A stretch of 64,000 bases of DNA from Branchiostoma floridae (Eukaryota; Chordata; Leptocardii; Amphioxiformes; Branchiostomatidae). The translations under genes were made by a program, and so were the position numbers. Within the stretch, counting starts at the first letter, position 1, and every line of letters starts with the position of its first letter. Under the pieces are notes generated by a model that was not told the DNA's origin, ran no database searches, and saw only the letters and a list, made by a program, of their open reading frames with translations. Positions 46,870-58,531 of this stretch are shown here, in pieces. Location of the stretch: contig NC_049984.1 in assembly GCF_000003815.2 (NCBI RefSeq), forward strand, positions 6,826,656-6,890,655, in the 5' to 3' direction.

Positions 46870-48740
46870 TGTTACACAATCAGTAGACATTATTTCAGGA
46901 GATGAAACAAAAGTGAAGATATTGAAAAAGTACAATCATGTAATTAGTATCTTCTACCCACAAATGCATATTTCATTATTCTAAAGCTGTAGCTTGTTGG
47001 AGAACTTCAAATTTCACATCTGTGTTCTGAAATGACTTCTTTCTAATTAATTATACATGTATCAATTGAAAATGATACAAAATCAGTACACAAGTCATTA
47101 TCTCATTAAAATGAAAACAAATGAAACCAAAGGTATTGAGATTGGTTACGCACATGTAATTCTTTTGGCAGGATGTCTTTTGTTTTAGCATGCGATACTG
47201 GTGGTAAGAAGGCAACAACACAGATGGCACACTTAATCCCCTTTACCCATACTGCTTTGTGAGTAGGTCAGCAACATATACACCTGTCATATAGACAGAC
47301 AAGTCCAAACTACAATTTGATGTTTGTGCATTTCACTCCCTAAGGGAAAAGAATGCAACACATTAGATGTCAAATCCATTGTTTACATTCTATTTTTGTT
47401 AGTTTGTCAATATACTTGTATGAAAATGTAAATTGTCGGAAAATGTAAATTGTTTTTCGTTTCTTGAAGTATCTGTCAATCCAACCCAGATCATGATATA
47501 TAGATATGACCTTAACACTTAATGATTTAAGGACTTATGATTTTAGATTCTACACTAATTAAGAAATTAGCCATGTTTTATGTCTTTATCGTATATACCT
47601 GTCAACATTACCATTTCAGGGGAACTCGCCACTGTTACTATAAGTATAACATCAATTTGTAAATGAAAATAAATAGCTGCCGTTGTCTGCCAATACCGAT
47701 CGCAACTAGCTTGTTTTCCTTTTCACCAAATAGCAATCAAATAAAAGAACTTTCTGCAATTTCCTAGCTTTATGAAAATGTCTTTCAGTTGTTCTATGAT
47801 TGTATCACACGCACTTATCTTGCAGAGTCATGATTTGATGTGTTTTGATTCGAAGATCATTTCAGAGGAAGTTATTATGATTGACTAAATTTCTCTGCAA
47901 TCAGACGCAAAATGGAAAAAGCATCATTAACGACGGGTGATCACCACAAAACGCAATTTGTTATGCGAGAGAAAAATTTCAGGTATTCATCATTTTCGGA
48001 TGGCAATTATGAGAAGTACTTGCAATCATCATTATTGGAGTCATGCAGAGTTCAAATTTCTTGTTTTGCATATTACTTACACCATGTACAAATGCCAGGC
48101 CACAGATGTCAAGTAGATTCAATATAATTGACTGCAATCTTCACGCAGCAAAATACACATAGATGCAGAATATATTAGTATTTGCCAGAATGACAGTCAA
48201 TTATCCAGGAAAAGATCCAGTTTTGGGGAGTAAACTTCTCATTTAGCGGTCAGAAATTACTTCTATGTATTACACATTTATCAAAACGATGCAGTGTTTT
48301 ATTGCATACATATTGGTGAATGTGAATTTTGTTCATTTTTGGTCAGAAAATTGAAATGAAACCTTGTTTCTTTGAAGTAAGCAAGTCATCATTACTAGGA
48401 TTTCTTTGATGCTATAATGCAGATTGTATTTCACGTTCATAACCAATAATGAATTCTGGTTAATATGAATGTGGCCAATAATTCTTGATTTCTTTGACAA
48501 TGATCTTTTATGAGCGCATACTTTTGAAATTATGATGTTTTTGGTAAAAACATTTTACATTGTTGTAAAATTGTTACTATGGTGTAATGAAGAAGAATTT
48601 CAAGTTGTGATCAGTAGGGAACAGTCCTGTACATAGAAATAACGGTTTAGGAAAGATGTTGACTTTTTCATATTTCTTTTTATCACATTGATACTAATCT
48701 TCAGAAGTTGCTACAAAGTTGCAATATTGTAAACCAAAAA
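46870..48740. other. AT-rich spacer, no gene seen
   Basis: 1.9 kb, AT-rich. No repeats or exon signals stand out. A 71-codon + frame at 47912 has no features. Confidence 0.5.
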
Positions 48741-48744
48741 TTGC

Positions 48745-49180
48745 TACGTGCAGGAGCTTAGCCGTGAACCACACCTCGAACAGGACTCCTGATAAAACCA
48801 CACGTTCAAATAAGATCTCCAAACTTTATTATGATTGCCGGATCAGGAATGACAAAGTTGTCATGATTGAGGCCGCAAAGAGAAAACTTCTGTTATTGTG
48901 AGTAAACTGCTGGGATTTGGGAGTTTAACCCGTCGCCATGGAGATGATGGAAGGGTGGGATCTCAACCAATCAGAAGTGGCAGATTCCCATCATCCGCAG
49001 ACTCCAGGTCCAGTTAGAAAGTTCATCATCTGGCCAGAGGTCAAATTGTCGGAGTCGGGGAAATGGGCCCTTGGTGGGATGGAATGCCAGAAATATGCAA
49101 TTTCAAATTAACTGGAGATCCCCTCTTTGATTGAGTCATTTTGCAGTGTGCAGAGGTAATGGTTTCTCTGGACACGCTGG
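48745..49180. promoter_or_regulatory. candidate cis-regulatory island
   Basis: GC-richer block with an X-box-like GTCGCCATGGAGAT at 48932-48945, 'aaccaatcagaag' (CCAAT-type) near 48965 and 'atatgcaatttcaaattaac' near 49093. The 3' edge (49181-49275) is the first unit of the decaying array that follows. Confidence 0.45.
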
Positions 49181-50880
49181 ACATTAGCCTACAATAGCAG
49201 TCCCATTTCTCCTTATGAAGGCAAAGCGTGGCTTCCTGAAAGTTTAATAAAGACCATTCCAGAAGGACAAAAAGGTAAAAGGTGTGCTTAGACACCTATC
49301 TGTAGAGGTGACCATCATTGAGATAGGTTTTGTGCAAATATTGCGAGTTGAATTTGTCATTTTAGAGCAATAATCACTTTTTAAGACCATATTAGTTACC
49401 AAGGACATTAAGTTACATGTATAATAGCCATCCCATTTCTTCTAACAAAAGCATAGTGCAGCTTTCTGAAAGTTTAGTAAAGGCTATTCTGGAAAGACAA
49501 AAAAAGGTTATTATAACAGACCCATCATGTTCAAGGTTGTAACCAGAGGTGGACATCAGCGTACAATTTACTCTGCTGATGAAAGGAAAGTGCAGCTCCT
49601 TAAAACACTTTATGATAAAGTCTTAAAAAATGACAATCCTGGACGACAAAAATTGTGACCATTGTTTGCTGTAGATTTTTCATCTCTGTTCTTTCACATC
49701 TTCTTATCTGATTTTGGAATTGACTTTGACAATCTACGATATTAGCATCTGTTTTCCAATATTTATGGCTATTGGTCACAATATTTTATTCGCTCATTTT
49801 GTACGATTTACAGTATGGAGATGTCATCCACATGATCAAATCAACATTACCTAATCTTTTTTTGTGTAGCGTCTGACACTAATGCATATGTATACGAAAT
49901 TAGTTTTAATTCTCCAAAAGAAAGAGAAAGGCAGCTTCTTAACACTCTCACCAAAGAAGGTGTGGCTTTCACATACACTTCTCAGGACAACCAGCATGAC
50001 TAGGTATAGATTACAGTGTTGTTGAGATTTCTAATTCTTCGGAGATCTCTTGGTACAGTTGAAGAAACAAAGTGTTTCCCTGTCAATTTGTTCTATCCTT
50101 GTGGCCTCAAGTAATGCTTCAAAAGTCGCTAACCAAGGTCATTCATACGGAAAGTGATATACTCTGTCCCAAACTGACAGAAAAGCCAGCAATTTGGGAT
50201 ATCATTAACTAGGACCAATGTGCCTACAAAAATGAATCACCAATTGCAAGGAGAATGAAAATAGATTTGATATTATAGCAGTTGAATATTCCAGATTTTA
50301 TTGTTATGTCTTCCTTGGATGGTTGTACGTAGGTATGTAATCTTGTGATGATGAGGGAAGGGCAGTAAAAGTTGTACTAATGAACCAACATGTACAAGTC
50401 TTATCATCACTCTTGTAAAGTCACAAACCTGGAGTGTTTACATAGAAAATATCTATTACAGAAAAGACAAACCTTGGATGTGTCACAATCTACCTAACAC
50501 TGGCAGAAAAACAAACCATTGGTAAAACTGTATGCTAATAGTAATACTGTTCAATCCCCAATATATTAATGAACTTGAAATACTTTTTCAATTATTTTTT
50601 CTATTTCACTCATTTTTTTCTCTGCATATATAGGTCATTGGATGGTTGTATTAACAGTGTAGGTACATGTAATCTAGATGTCCATACAAATTACACATAT
50701 GCTAATAAAAAATATATAGGGCAATCACCAAAATGTAAATGAAAATTAGACATTTTTTTCAATCAGACTTTCTCCAATCTTACTCATTTTTGTGTGTTTA
50801 TGCTTTGTTGGATGGTCGTATTTAGGCACATGTAATCTAGTGATGATGAGCAGGAGGCCATAAAAAAGTTGCTATTAGAG
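49180..50880. repeat. decayed tandem array of about 140-300 bp units
   Basis: 'gtcccatttctccttatg', 'gcttcctgaaagtttaa' and 'aagaccattccagaagg' at 49200 recur as 'atcccatttcttctaac', 'gctttctgaaagtttag', 'aaggctattctggaaag' at 49430, and more weakly at 49565-49650 and 49910-49960. In the second half, 'gatggttgtacgtaggtatg' near 50317, 'gatggttgtattaacagtg' near 50641 and 'gatggtcgtatttaggcac' near 50813 form another set running into the island at 50880. Confidence 0.65.
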
Positions 50881-51045
50881 AGGTGGCCTGTAACGGCACC
50901 CGGGGGCACGCACACTTGTCATTTCGCCAACGACACCGAATTAATTTTGGTGGCGTAATATCTGTGGGATTTGTCACAGGGTGTCCGTGAGCCCCTAATG
51001 TGGGAATTATCTGGGAAATCTGGGCGCCGTAACGGCCCTCTCGAG
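50880..51045. promoter_or_regulatory. candidate cis-regulatory island between two arrays
   Basis: GC-rich block with 'cgaattaattttggtggcg' near 50937 and 'gccgtaacggccctctcg' near 51026. Diverged copies lie upstream and near-identical 166-bp copies lie downstream. Confidence 0.4.
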
Positions 51046-51410
51046 GGTCATGCACCAGGTGAGGGACAGGATAAAACTGGAGCCAAACAGGCTGGTGGGG
51101 GATTAAATTCAGGGGGGGGGGTGTTATGGGGGGGAATGCCAGGTACTTTTGTAGGGGGATAAAGCAAGTGGTCTTGTTCTGCATAGTACAAGTTTTGTAA
51201 CTACTCTTGCGGGTCATGCAGCAGGTTAGGGACAGGATAGAACTGGAGCCAAACAAGCTGGTGGGGGGATTAAATTCAGGGGGGGGTGTTTTCAGGATGG
51301 GGATAATGTCAGGTAAGTTTTTAGGGGTTATAGCAAGTAGTGGTCTTCCAAGTTTTGTAACTATTCTCGAGTGCCATGTACCAGGTGAAAATTGTGGGAT
51401 CTGGCCATAA
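51045..51410. repeat. tandem array, period 160-166 bp
   Basis: 'gggtcatgcaccaggtgagg' at 51045, 'gggtcatgcagcaggttagg' at 51211 and a third start at 51371. Units share 'gacaggatagaactggagcc', 'ggggattaaattcagggg' and 'caagttttgtaact'. G-runs of seven to nine make frames here unreliable. Confidence 0.95.
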
Positions 51411-51559
51411 GGTTCAGGTATTGCAAGGGGGGCGTAAGGGACAACGGGTGTGGCAGTACCTTTAATTGGTTGTGTGGATTGCGAGAAAGCTGCTGTAAGA
51501 ATGTATTGGTGTTATGGGAAGGGTGACAGTGACACACATGGTCAGTTGGACTTGATACA

Positions 51560-51785
51560 GCCAGAGTGCAATTACATCAAACCGCTCGACATAATTTCCG
51601 CCATTTTTCATTGCGACAGTTCATTCCATCCAACGACGAGGTTGTTAAAAAGTCGGCCAGGATTTCCGACGGCTTTTCTGTCACTTTGACAGGCGACTCG
51701 ACAAATCCCATCATCATCCACTTTTAGGCCACAGGAACTTGATTCCATGGATGACATCCAAGCGTGCCTCACTTTTTGTCCATCT
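51560..51785. promoter_or_regulatory. candidate cis-regulatory island
   Basis: Contains 'accgctcgacataatttcc' near 51580, 'tttgacaggcgactcgac' near 51685 (TGACAG, TALE-type core) and a facing 'gacggcttttctgtcac'. No frame is supported. Confidence 0.4.
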
Positions 51786-52059
51786 CCAAACCAAAAAAAG
51801 TTTACAAGCATTACTGTAAATTAAAGATGCTCTAAAATGAGCAAATATATGCTGTAAGTTGCAAAAGAAATATTGGAACGAAAATGGATACTAATGAGAA
51901 ATTTTTACAAAGATGTGAAAGAACAAATTTATTGCTTGATATGCCATGTTCTGCGTGTCCAGTCAATCTTAATGTCAGTCATTTGTTCAACCTTCCTGAT
52001 TACTTAGATTTCAAAATGAAGGTACTTTTTATTCCCATGCTCACATCAGTTTTGGGTTG

Positions 52060-52330
52060 CCAAGAGGATGTCATCCATTCAATCCAACCTGTATGGCCTT
52101 ACCAACATGACCACCACTGCGTTCATCATCAAAATGTTTATGCCGTTTTTCACGAGAGAAAAACCCCGGACAGATTCATCAACATACATCAATTTTCCGT
52201 AATTTCTTCTCGCGAACAACGACCCCGACCACCTCCCCATATATTGACTGTAAAAGGAATTAGAAATGAAATATTTTTCATTAAGTCCGTGTCCAGTTAA
52301 TCAGTGCTCGGCCAGGGCCCACTACATAGG
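52060..52330. promoter_or_regulatory. candidate cis-regulatory island
   Basis: 'gttttgggttgccaagagg', 'atgaccaccactgcg' and 'cgcgaacaacgaccccgacc'. A 138-codon + frame (51884-52300) crosses it from AT-rich flank to GC-richer core without splice sites or recognised domain. Confidence 0.35.
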
Positions 52331-52334
52331 GGAG

Positions 52335-53190
52335 CTGCCCCACTTCAAGTAATACGAAGAGACTGACATATTGTATCGTGATTACTGTGGACAGTGCTGT
52401 CGATAAGGAAGATTGGCCTGTAACGTATCTGCTGAAGGGAACAAGGAACATTTAGGAGCTCGTTTGTCATGTTAGTTTGCAGTGTTGGTGGCATGTTGGA
52501 CATGTATCGTTCCTTGTTTATAACTGCAGTGGTAGAAAGATGTATAGAATATGTAGAAAAAGGTACTTCGGAAGTTCATTAGTTGGGTTAGCCCACACTG
52601 TTAAAAAAAATATGTGAAATCAATGCGTCTGAAATTTCATTAACAGTTAAGGAAAACACAGAAACACTTCGGAGGTTATTTGTTAATTTAGTTCACACAC
52701 GATGGCATGTTGGCTTTATCCCTTCTTTGATTGCTTGATGATACAATGTAAATGTCATGCAATATTTAGGAAAAGTGTTGTCTTCTTTTCGATACAGTTT
52801 AGGAAAACATCACCAAAACATCACATCTTGGAACACGGTTGTCAGGTGATATCCTTGACAAGTCTTCTGCATCTTGAAGCCATTAATGATCTCTGTTTGC
52901 CTGCGCCATGTTGTGTGCAAACATATAAGACAACGACTTCCCATCCTCCTCAGGACTTACATAATCACTGTCATAACTCATTGGTCAGGGTCACTGTTTT
53001 TGTCTTGAGATCAAAGAACAAAATCAGCAAACCAACATTAGCTATGTTCCTCTTCTTAAAACAATTGCTCATCTCAGTGTCAACTAAGGTATGCTTAAAT
53101 TCATTTAATGCAGAAGTTTATCAAGAAATTTAGTGTTGTTGTTTTGCCATAATGTCATTAAATACAAATGTATGATCAAGACGATGTCCA
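52335..53190. other. AT-rich spacer containing a decayed copy of the next island
   Basis: 'cttacataatcactgtcata', 'cattggtcagggtcactg' and 'agaacaaaatcagc' (52950-53030) parallel 'cttaatcaccgctataattc', 'ccggtcattac' and 'gaacaaaggacaacatcagt' (53210-53285). The 143-codon + frame at 52702-53133 is low-complexity in origin and not called as a gene. Confidence 0.45.
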
Positions 53191-53410
53191 CAGGGCCCTC
53201 TTCTTAAGACACCCTTAATCACCGCTATAATTCACAGCTCCCGGTCATTACATGTCGTAGAACAAAGGACAACATCAGTGAGTGTTCGTCTATCTCTGCT
53301 GTACATTAAAGCCAAGTAGCCTCCTTCCCTCAAGGCCTAACACCTCGGGGGTCACTTGAGTTTGTCACTTTAGAGGTGTCCATAAACGCTGTGACTTAGG
53401 GCCGCTGTAG
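53190..53410. promoter_or_regulatory. candidate cis-regulatory island
   Basis: GC-richer member of the diverged pair described at 52950. Contains 'ctgtgacttagggccgc' near 53389. The role is inferred. Confidence 0.4.
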
Positions 53411-54000
53411 AAGAAAGGTTTTGGCCTGCTGTTGTTGATGTTTGGTCATGTTTGAATTTCCTAACCTGGCAGTAAATTATAACTCTTGTTCGGGGTTGGT
53501 CAGTAGGGCTATAAAATGTGCTGTGAAACAGACTACCTATCATTATGAAAGAGGAAATGAAAGTCTAGCTTATGTTATGTACTCTTTTTTCACTATTTGT
53601 TTACACATCATGAAGTAACGGTTGTACTAGATTCGTTTTTACTTTTTTCTCATCATCAACTTGGGTGGGCATCTCTATTGCTGTATCAGTTTGTATTTTC
53701 ATTCATTGTTCTCTCCTCTCTGTGTTTTGTTTTGTTTTGACTAATGTCCCTTTCACCCTCTTTCCTTGTTTCTGAAATGACAAATTAAGGAAAGACTGAA
53801 TTAAAATTGGGAGACCTGTACCTTTCTTCTCTAAATAAAGTCTTTGGCATTTTACACGTTCCTGTATTGCATGGGATGTTAATTAACATGTTGCCACATC
53901 CGTGTGACAAATCTTGTCCGGTTCTTCTTAGAATTCTATGCACTTTCATCCAATAAACTGAGACTTCTGACACAGCGATTTTGAATTTTCAAAGTCACAG
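53410..54000. other. AT-rich spacer, no gene seen
   Basis: Nothing supported. Confidence 0.45.
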
Positions 54001-54270
54001 ATAATCATTCCAAACACCTGTGCCCTTCGCAAATTCCAGGTTCGCAGCGCAACGACAATCACTGAGTCTCCGTCACGCCGGTCCGCTTTCGGTGAAAAGA
54101 AAGACTCTTTGATTAATTCCGCTGAACTTTATTATTTCAGCACTCTCCTTACGGCGGGATAAACGCCTGTCCCTGATGTCCAGGGGGCGAAGTTTCATCT
54201 AATGGGCCTCGTTCGCTCTTTATCACCCGACGACAGACGGGGTATCGCTCTTGTCTCTGCGAACAAACAA
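54000..54270. promoter_or_regulatory. candidate cis-regulatory island
   Basis: GC-rich with 'gattaattccgctg' near 54112, 'tttattatttcagc' near 54127 and 'cgctctttatcaccc' near 54212. The tandem duplication at 54290 starts just beyond. Confidence 0.45.
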
Positions 54271-54289
54271 CTTTACTTCACTTAACTGT

Positions 54290-54615
54290 AGTTTATAGAC
54301 CTGTGCAAGGTGTTTCTCATTGGTTGTGGACTTCAGATTGTGTTAATTTCTTTAGTTTGATGGGTAAGCTGGGCAGGTGGATTTGTTTTAGGGGTCCCAG
54401 GTTATGGTATGAAGCATACACGAACAGCACATCCTCACTTTTAATAAATAAGCAACTTTCCTTTACATTACAGACCTGATGCAGTGTTTCTCATTCATTG
54501 GTTGTGAACTGTAGATTGTATTTAATTGGATTAGTTTGATGGGTAAGTGGGTGACTGGATATGTTTTAGGAATCCCAGGCTGCATTATGAAAACTCAGCG
54601 AGCAACACATCCCAT
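54290..54615. repeat. two-copy tandem duplication, period 178 bp
   Basis: 'cattggttgtggacttcaga' at 54318 and 'cattggttgtgaactgtaga' at 54496, each preceded by 'acctg..gcagtgtttctc' and followed by 'agtttgatgggtaag' and 'aacagcacatcc'-type sequence. Confidence 0.9.
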
Positions 54616-54619
54616 AGCA

Positions 54620-55440
54620 TGGAGTTAAAGCCAGATACTTATGACATGTTTAACGTCAGGGTTTTAAATATGGGTCTCTTGTGACAAATAGTAGTTTGCA
54701 AACTGCAACCACACCTTGTAGTGTCCAAATGTATCTATCTTTAGGTCACTTCAGTCTAACACATTGGTTCCCAGATCTGATAAAGTAATGCTTAAGTAGG
54801 AGATCAGCATGAAAAGAGAGTAAGAAAAAAGCAAGTACCTTTAGCTCGTACACATACATGTAATTTAAGATAGAATGTAGTCAGATCTAAGTTTTAATTA
54901 AGATAGTGTTCTGTTTCATGATCTTTCTATCTTGCTTAATTTTTTTTAACCTTCAGAGAATTATATGATTTAAAAATAACTTGTCGCCTGATGTAAGGAT
55001 GGCTCCAAAACAGACCAAAATGTGTTGTTTTCCATCTGAGTAAGACAAACGTATGTCCCTACAGGGGTGTCCTTTCCAGGGCTAAGGTGAGCACACACCT
55101 GGCTGGAACTGCCATCCTCCAGGGCAGGTGTATCGACTGACACTTTCACTGCCATGTGTGTGGGTATTGGGTAACTCTCCTCTGTGGGTCGACAGGTGTT
55201 AGTATATTTACAACTCAGCCATTGATGTACTGTATGTAGATGGCATCATGCTCATCCTTCTCTGTGGATTTGCAAATGTCTATATTTTGTTGTATTAGTA
55301 ATACATGACTAACATGTGGATGCCGGGTCTGTGACTACTGTGGGTCAATACTACATGTATGTATGGTGATGTATATTTACAACTTATGGTGTATGTGGAT
55401 GATCATGGTCACTCTCCACTGTGGAGAATGCTTATGCTTA
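54620..55440. other. AT-rich spacer, no gene seen
   Basis: Near 55185-55430 there are early, degenerate relatives of the downstream minisatellite ('gtgggtcgacaggtgttag', 'actgtgggtcaatac'). Confidence 0.45.
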
Positions 55441-55465
55441 TGATATATGTGGATCCAGGGTTAGT

Positions 55466-55564
55466 CTAGCCTGGTATCCAGCTGTATTTATAGCTCCCAA
55501 AATACAACTTTGCAGAGAGGACGGAAGAGACTCAGGAGTCATAATACGTCTTGATACCAGGCTA
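55466..55564. mobile_element. 99-bp hAT-like hairpin MITE, copy 2
   Basis: Ends CTAGCCTGGTATCCAGC and CTTGATACCAGGCTA. Perfect 8-bp target duplication GGGTTAGT at 55458-55465 and 55565-55572. Same length as the copy at 38374. The duplicated octamer is part of the minisatellite unit that follows, so the element inserted into that array's edge. Confidence 0.95.
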
Positions 55565-55574
55565 GGGTTAGTCT

Positions 55575-56325
55575 CCAGTATTAACAGGTGGTTGGTCAAT
55601 GATGTCATGATGTGTGTGGACCTGTCTCCACTATGAGTTAACAGGTGTTTGTATGGGTTAGTCTCCACTGTGGGATAACTTCGGTTAACAGGTGTTTGTA
55701 TGGGTTAGACTTCACTATGAGTTAACAGGTGTTTGTATGGGTTAGTCTCCACTGTGGGATAACTTCGGTTAACAGGTGTTTGTATGGGTTAGACTTCACT
55801 ATGGGTTAACAGGTGTTTGTATGGGTTAGTCTCCACTATGAGTTAACAGGTGTTTGTATGGGTTAGTCTCCAATATGAGTTAACAGGTGTTTATATGGGT
55901 TAGTCTCCACTGTGGGTTAACAGGTGTTTGTATGGGTTAGTCTCCACTATGGGTTAACAGGTGTTTATATGGGTTAGTCTCCACTATGGGTTAACAGGTG
56001 TTTGTATGGGTTAGTCTCCACTATGGGTTAACAGGTGTTTGTATGGGTTAGTCTCCACTATGGGTTAACAGGTGTTTGTATGGGTTAGACTTCACTGTGG
56101 TCAATAGGTATTTGTGTGTGGGTTCATCTGCACTGTCAGTTGACAGGTGTTTCTGTGGGCCTCTCGCCACTGTTGGTTAACAGGTGTTTGTTTGGATTAA
56201 GCTTCCACTATGGGTTAACAGGTGTTTGTGTGTGGGTCTGTCTTAACTGTGGATCGACAGGTGTTTGTATGGGTTAGACTTCACTGTGGGTTTTTCTACT
56301 CTGTGGGTTAACAGGTGTTTGACTC
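55575..56325. repeat. 37-bp minisatellite
   Basis: Unit 'ttaacaggtgtttgtatggg' followed by 'ttagtctccactatggg', repeated about 17-20 times with small variants ('gacttcactatgag', and a longer form with 'ataacttcgg'). The last units (56100-56320) are more diverged. There are no spacers of unique sequence, so it is not a CRISPR. Confidence 0.97.
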
Positions 56326-56329
56326 CAAT

Positions 56330-56690
56330 CATCCTACAATTTCATTTACCATCTTAACGTCACTTTCATCTTATTCGTATTATTTCCTTAAGTAAGTTGC
56401 TTTAAATGTTCATTGCTACTTCAGAAAAAGCAAGATGGTGACAAGATATCAAGTTTCTTTTTATGTATACCTCTAATATTGCTTGATTTGAATATTTTTT
56501 ATCCTTGAATATATTTCGTAGAATAGACAGCTTCCCTTAAAGTTCCTCTTTGCCAGCAAAAAGCCATTGTGTACAACCTGTATTTAGTAGAGTGTAGAGA
56601 AATTACTATAAGTTGAAGTGTTGTAATACATGTACTTATTACAAAAGTTCTGCACAAGTTAAGTGGAACTCGTCATAAAAGTCTTTTGTC
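56330..56690. other. AT-rich spacer, no gene seen
   Basis: Nothing supported. Confidence 0.45.
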
Positions 56691-57480
56691 TTAAACCTCC
56701 ACCCCAGTAATTTAGTCCGCGCTGTATTTTACTTGTGACAGGGCGGGGAATTATATTTCCATTTCTGCCTGGTCTTGACATTACCTCGGTTATGGAACCA
56801 TGGCAAATCCGCACATCATGTTCCATTCGCAGTAATTTGATGTCAAATGAAAGCGCACAGTCGAAATCAGTGGGGAGGTAAATTGAAGAAAAACACATCA
56901 GACCCGGAGTTATGGGAAGACGCGTCGGGAACCTCTCCCGAAGATTACAGTTTGCCCGCGATATCGCCGCGTTGCTTTTTTTCGCGGCGGCCGCAAATCC
57001 TTGCATCAAAAGTACGTCCTCAATAATTTGATGTCAAACGAAGATTCGGGCGTGAATTAGCGAGCTTGTTCGCCTCTGTGCTGTCCGCGAGGGGCCAAGA
57101 TTCAGGGTCAGGCGTTTAGGCAGACAAGAGTATGCAATTTGGGCAAGCGAGCGTGGCTGGCGAAGTAGAACCAATTTAGGGATGATTTTGATGGGTTTTC
57201 TTTGCAAAGTGGCCGCGCAAAATGAGGCGATACAAGAGGTCAAGATGATCAGGGGGTTACGCAAGCCGTCGGGTCAGCGCAGCTCTGCCCTCTGCTCGAC
57301 CGAGTCTTTGGGAAAGGTCGTTTATTAGCGGCGAAAACGCTCCCCCTCAATTCCCAGCCTGCCTTGTATGTGCCCTCTGTTGTACTTTATGTGACAATTA
57401 GCGCTCTCCGCTACTTTGCGTGGAGCAAAAAGCGTCCACGCTAATTCCTTCACACCCAACGCTAATCCATTTGTTTTGCT
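56690..57480. promoter_or_regulatory. large candidate cis-regulatory island
   Basis: Nearly 800 bp of GC-rich sequence. 'gtaatttgatgtcaaatgaa' near 56832 recurs as 'ataatttgatgtcaaacgaa' near 57022, an internal 190-bp duplication. Other blocks are 'cgcgatatcgccgcg' near 56957 and 'gacaattagcgctctcc' near 57392. Minus-strand frames of 116 and 76 codons lie end to end here but lack splice signals and recognisable domains. Confidence 0.45.
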
Positions 57481-57489
57481 CTCATTCTG

Positions 57490-58280
57490 AGGAGAAATTT
57501 GCATATTGTTTTAATGCCGAGGCCATCTGTAGATGCGTCTTTGTGAGGCCGCCTTTGTTTACCTTCTTTTGTCTCACTTGGGTTGCCATGACTACAGGCT
57601 GGAGAGGACGTTGTATGTCTGGGAATGTGGAACAATTATCTCTCTTCGATGTCTGCCTCCCCACGTCACAGATCAACCACTTTTGTCTTCCTTCTTTAAC
57701 CTTCTCACAGCTGCCTAACTCCATCATTGCCACAAACTTAGTGACAAAGGGTTAACTCGGTAGAAACAAGGTTAAGATTCATGCTGCTTGTTTAACAGGT
57801 TGTCAAGGTCAAAAAGGAAAATACACTGAAAAGCATCTCCTCCTAGTAGTAGCAGTTGGCATCTATACATTAAGTTGTTTTGTATTTATCAGATAAATTT
57901 GGGAAACTTATTGAGCTAGCCAGTCTTAACTTCCCTTTGTTATTGTGTTTGCTTCTATTCATCATTAGTATAAAATACTGCCCTTATGTATATACATGTA
58001 GTTATAATGTTACTGACAATATTTTGTTGATCTGTATCTGTATGTACTTTAGTAGCTGTTGCCATATATTGTATTCTGTACAATTATAGATTATCATCAT
58101 TATCATTTATCAGTAAAGGCCTTCTTTGTAAGATTTGGATTTTGGCAGAAGTTCTGGAACTTAATCACTCTCTGTGTCCAAGGAGTTTGAACAGAACCTC
58201 CTTGCTATTGCTATGTCCATGTTTCTTACACTTTTGACAGTTGTTTGATGTTTGTTTACATTTTTGTTTGTTTCTCTGTG
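57490..58280. other. spacer upstream of the candidate exon
   Basis: GTTGCCATGACTAC at 57592-57605 resembles an RFX X-box. From 57770 onward it is AT-rich. The last 60 bases (58225-58286) are a T-rich polypyrimidine tract leading to the acceptor at 58288. Confidence 0.5.
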
Positions 58281-58288
58281 TCCTTCAG

Positions 58289-58466
58289 GTTTCCAGAGCA
58301 GCAAAAAGATACCTGGGAAGATGAGCGCTTTTTTAAAGACATTCCGGGAGAAGCATTACGCCGCCTTGGTGAAGGGGGGCCTGCTCACGCCGATCACATG
58401 ACCACTCTCAACCAATTAGATCAGTATCTCCGTATCCTTCCGAGAACTGTCAACCTCGTCAGCTGA
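58289..58466 (+). CDS. candidate terminal coding exon, protein unidentified
   Basis: A T-rich tract ending 'tctctgtgtccttcag' gives a strong acceptor at 58287-58288. Two frames are possible. The longer one (codons from 58290) runs 58 residues to TGA at 58464-58466 and is hydrophilic, starting FPEQQKDTWEDERFF and ending ILPRTVNLVS. The alternative (codons from 58291) runs 36 residues to TGA at 58399 and uses G/C-ending codons more often (AAG, GAG, CTG, GTG), starting FQSSKKIPGKM and ending KGGLLTPIT. AATAAA lies 330 bp downstream. I recognise neither peptide. This is the best coding candidate in the window. Confidence 0.4.
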
Positions 58467-58518
58467 AGAGGGCAGTGGAACTGTCAACTCAGAGATTGGA
58501 GGTGTCAATCACGCGATT

Positions 58519-58531
58519 GTTGCCTGGCAAC
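58519..58531. promoter_or_regulatory. RFX X-box-like palindrome
   Basis: GTTGCCTGGCAAC, two perfect 6-bp half sites around one base. It lies in the putative 3' untranslated region of the candidate exon. Confidence 0.4.

Noticed and set aside
50837-51256. 139-codon minus-strand open frame
   Set aside because: Proline-rich translation of G-run tandem repeats; repeats inside the peptide follow the 166-bp DNA period.
51884-52300. 138-codon + strand open frame
   Set aside because: Begins in AT-rich spacer and ends in an island. No family resemblance or exon signals.
52702-53133. 143-codon + strand open frame
   Set aside because: AT-rich, no splice sites, no recognisable domain, and it lies in a decayed duplicate of the next island.
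55575-56325. CRISPR-like regular repeat
   Set aside because: Units are contiguous 37-bp copies without unique spacers and the genome is eukaryotic; it is a minisatellite.
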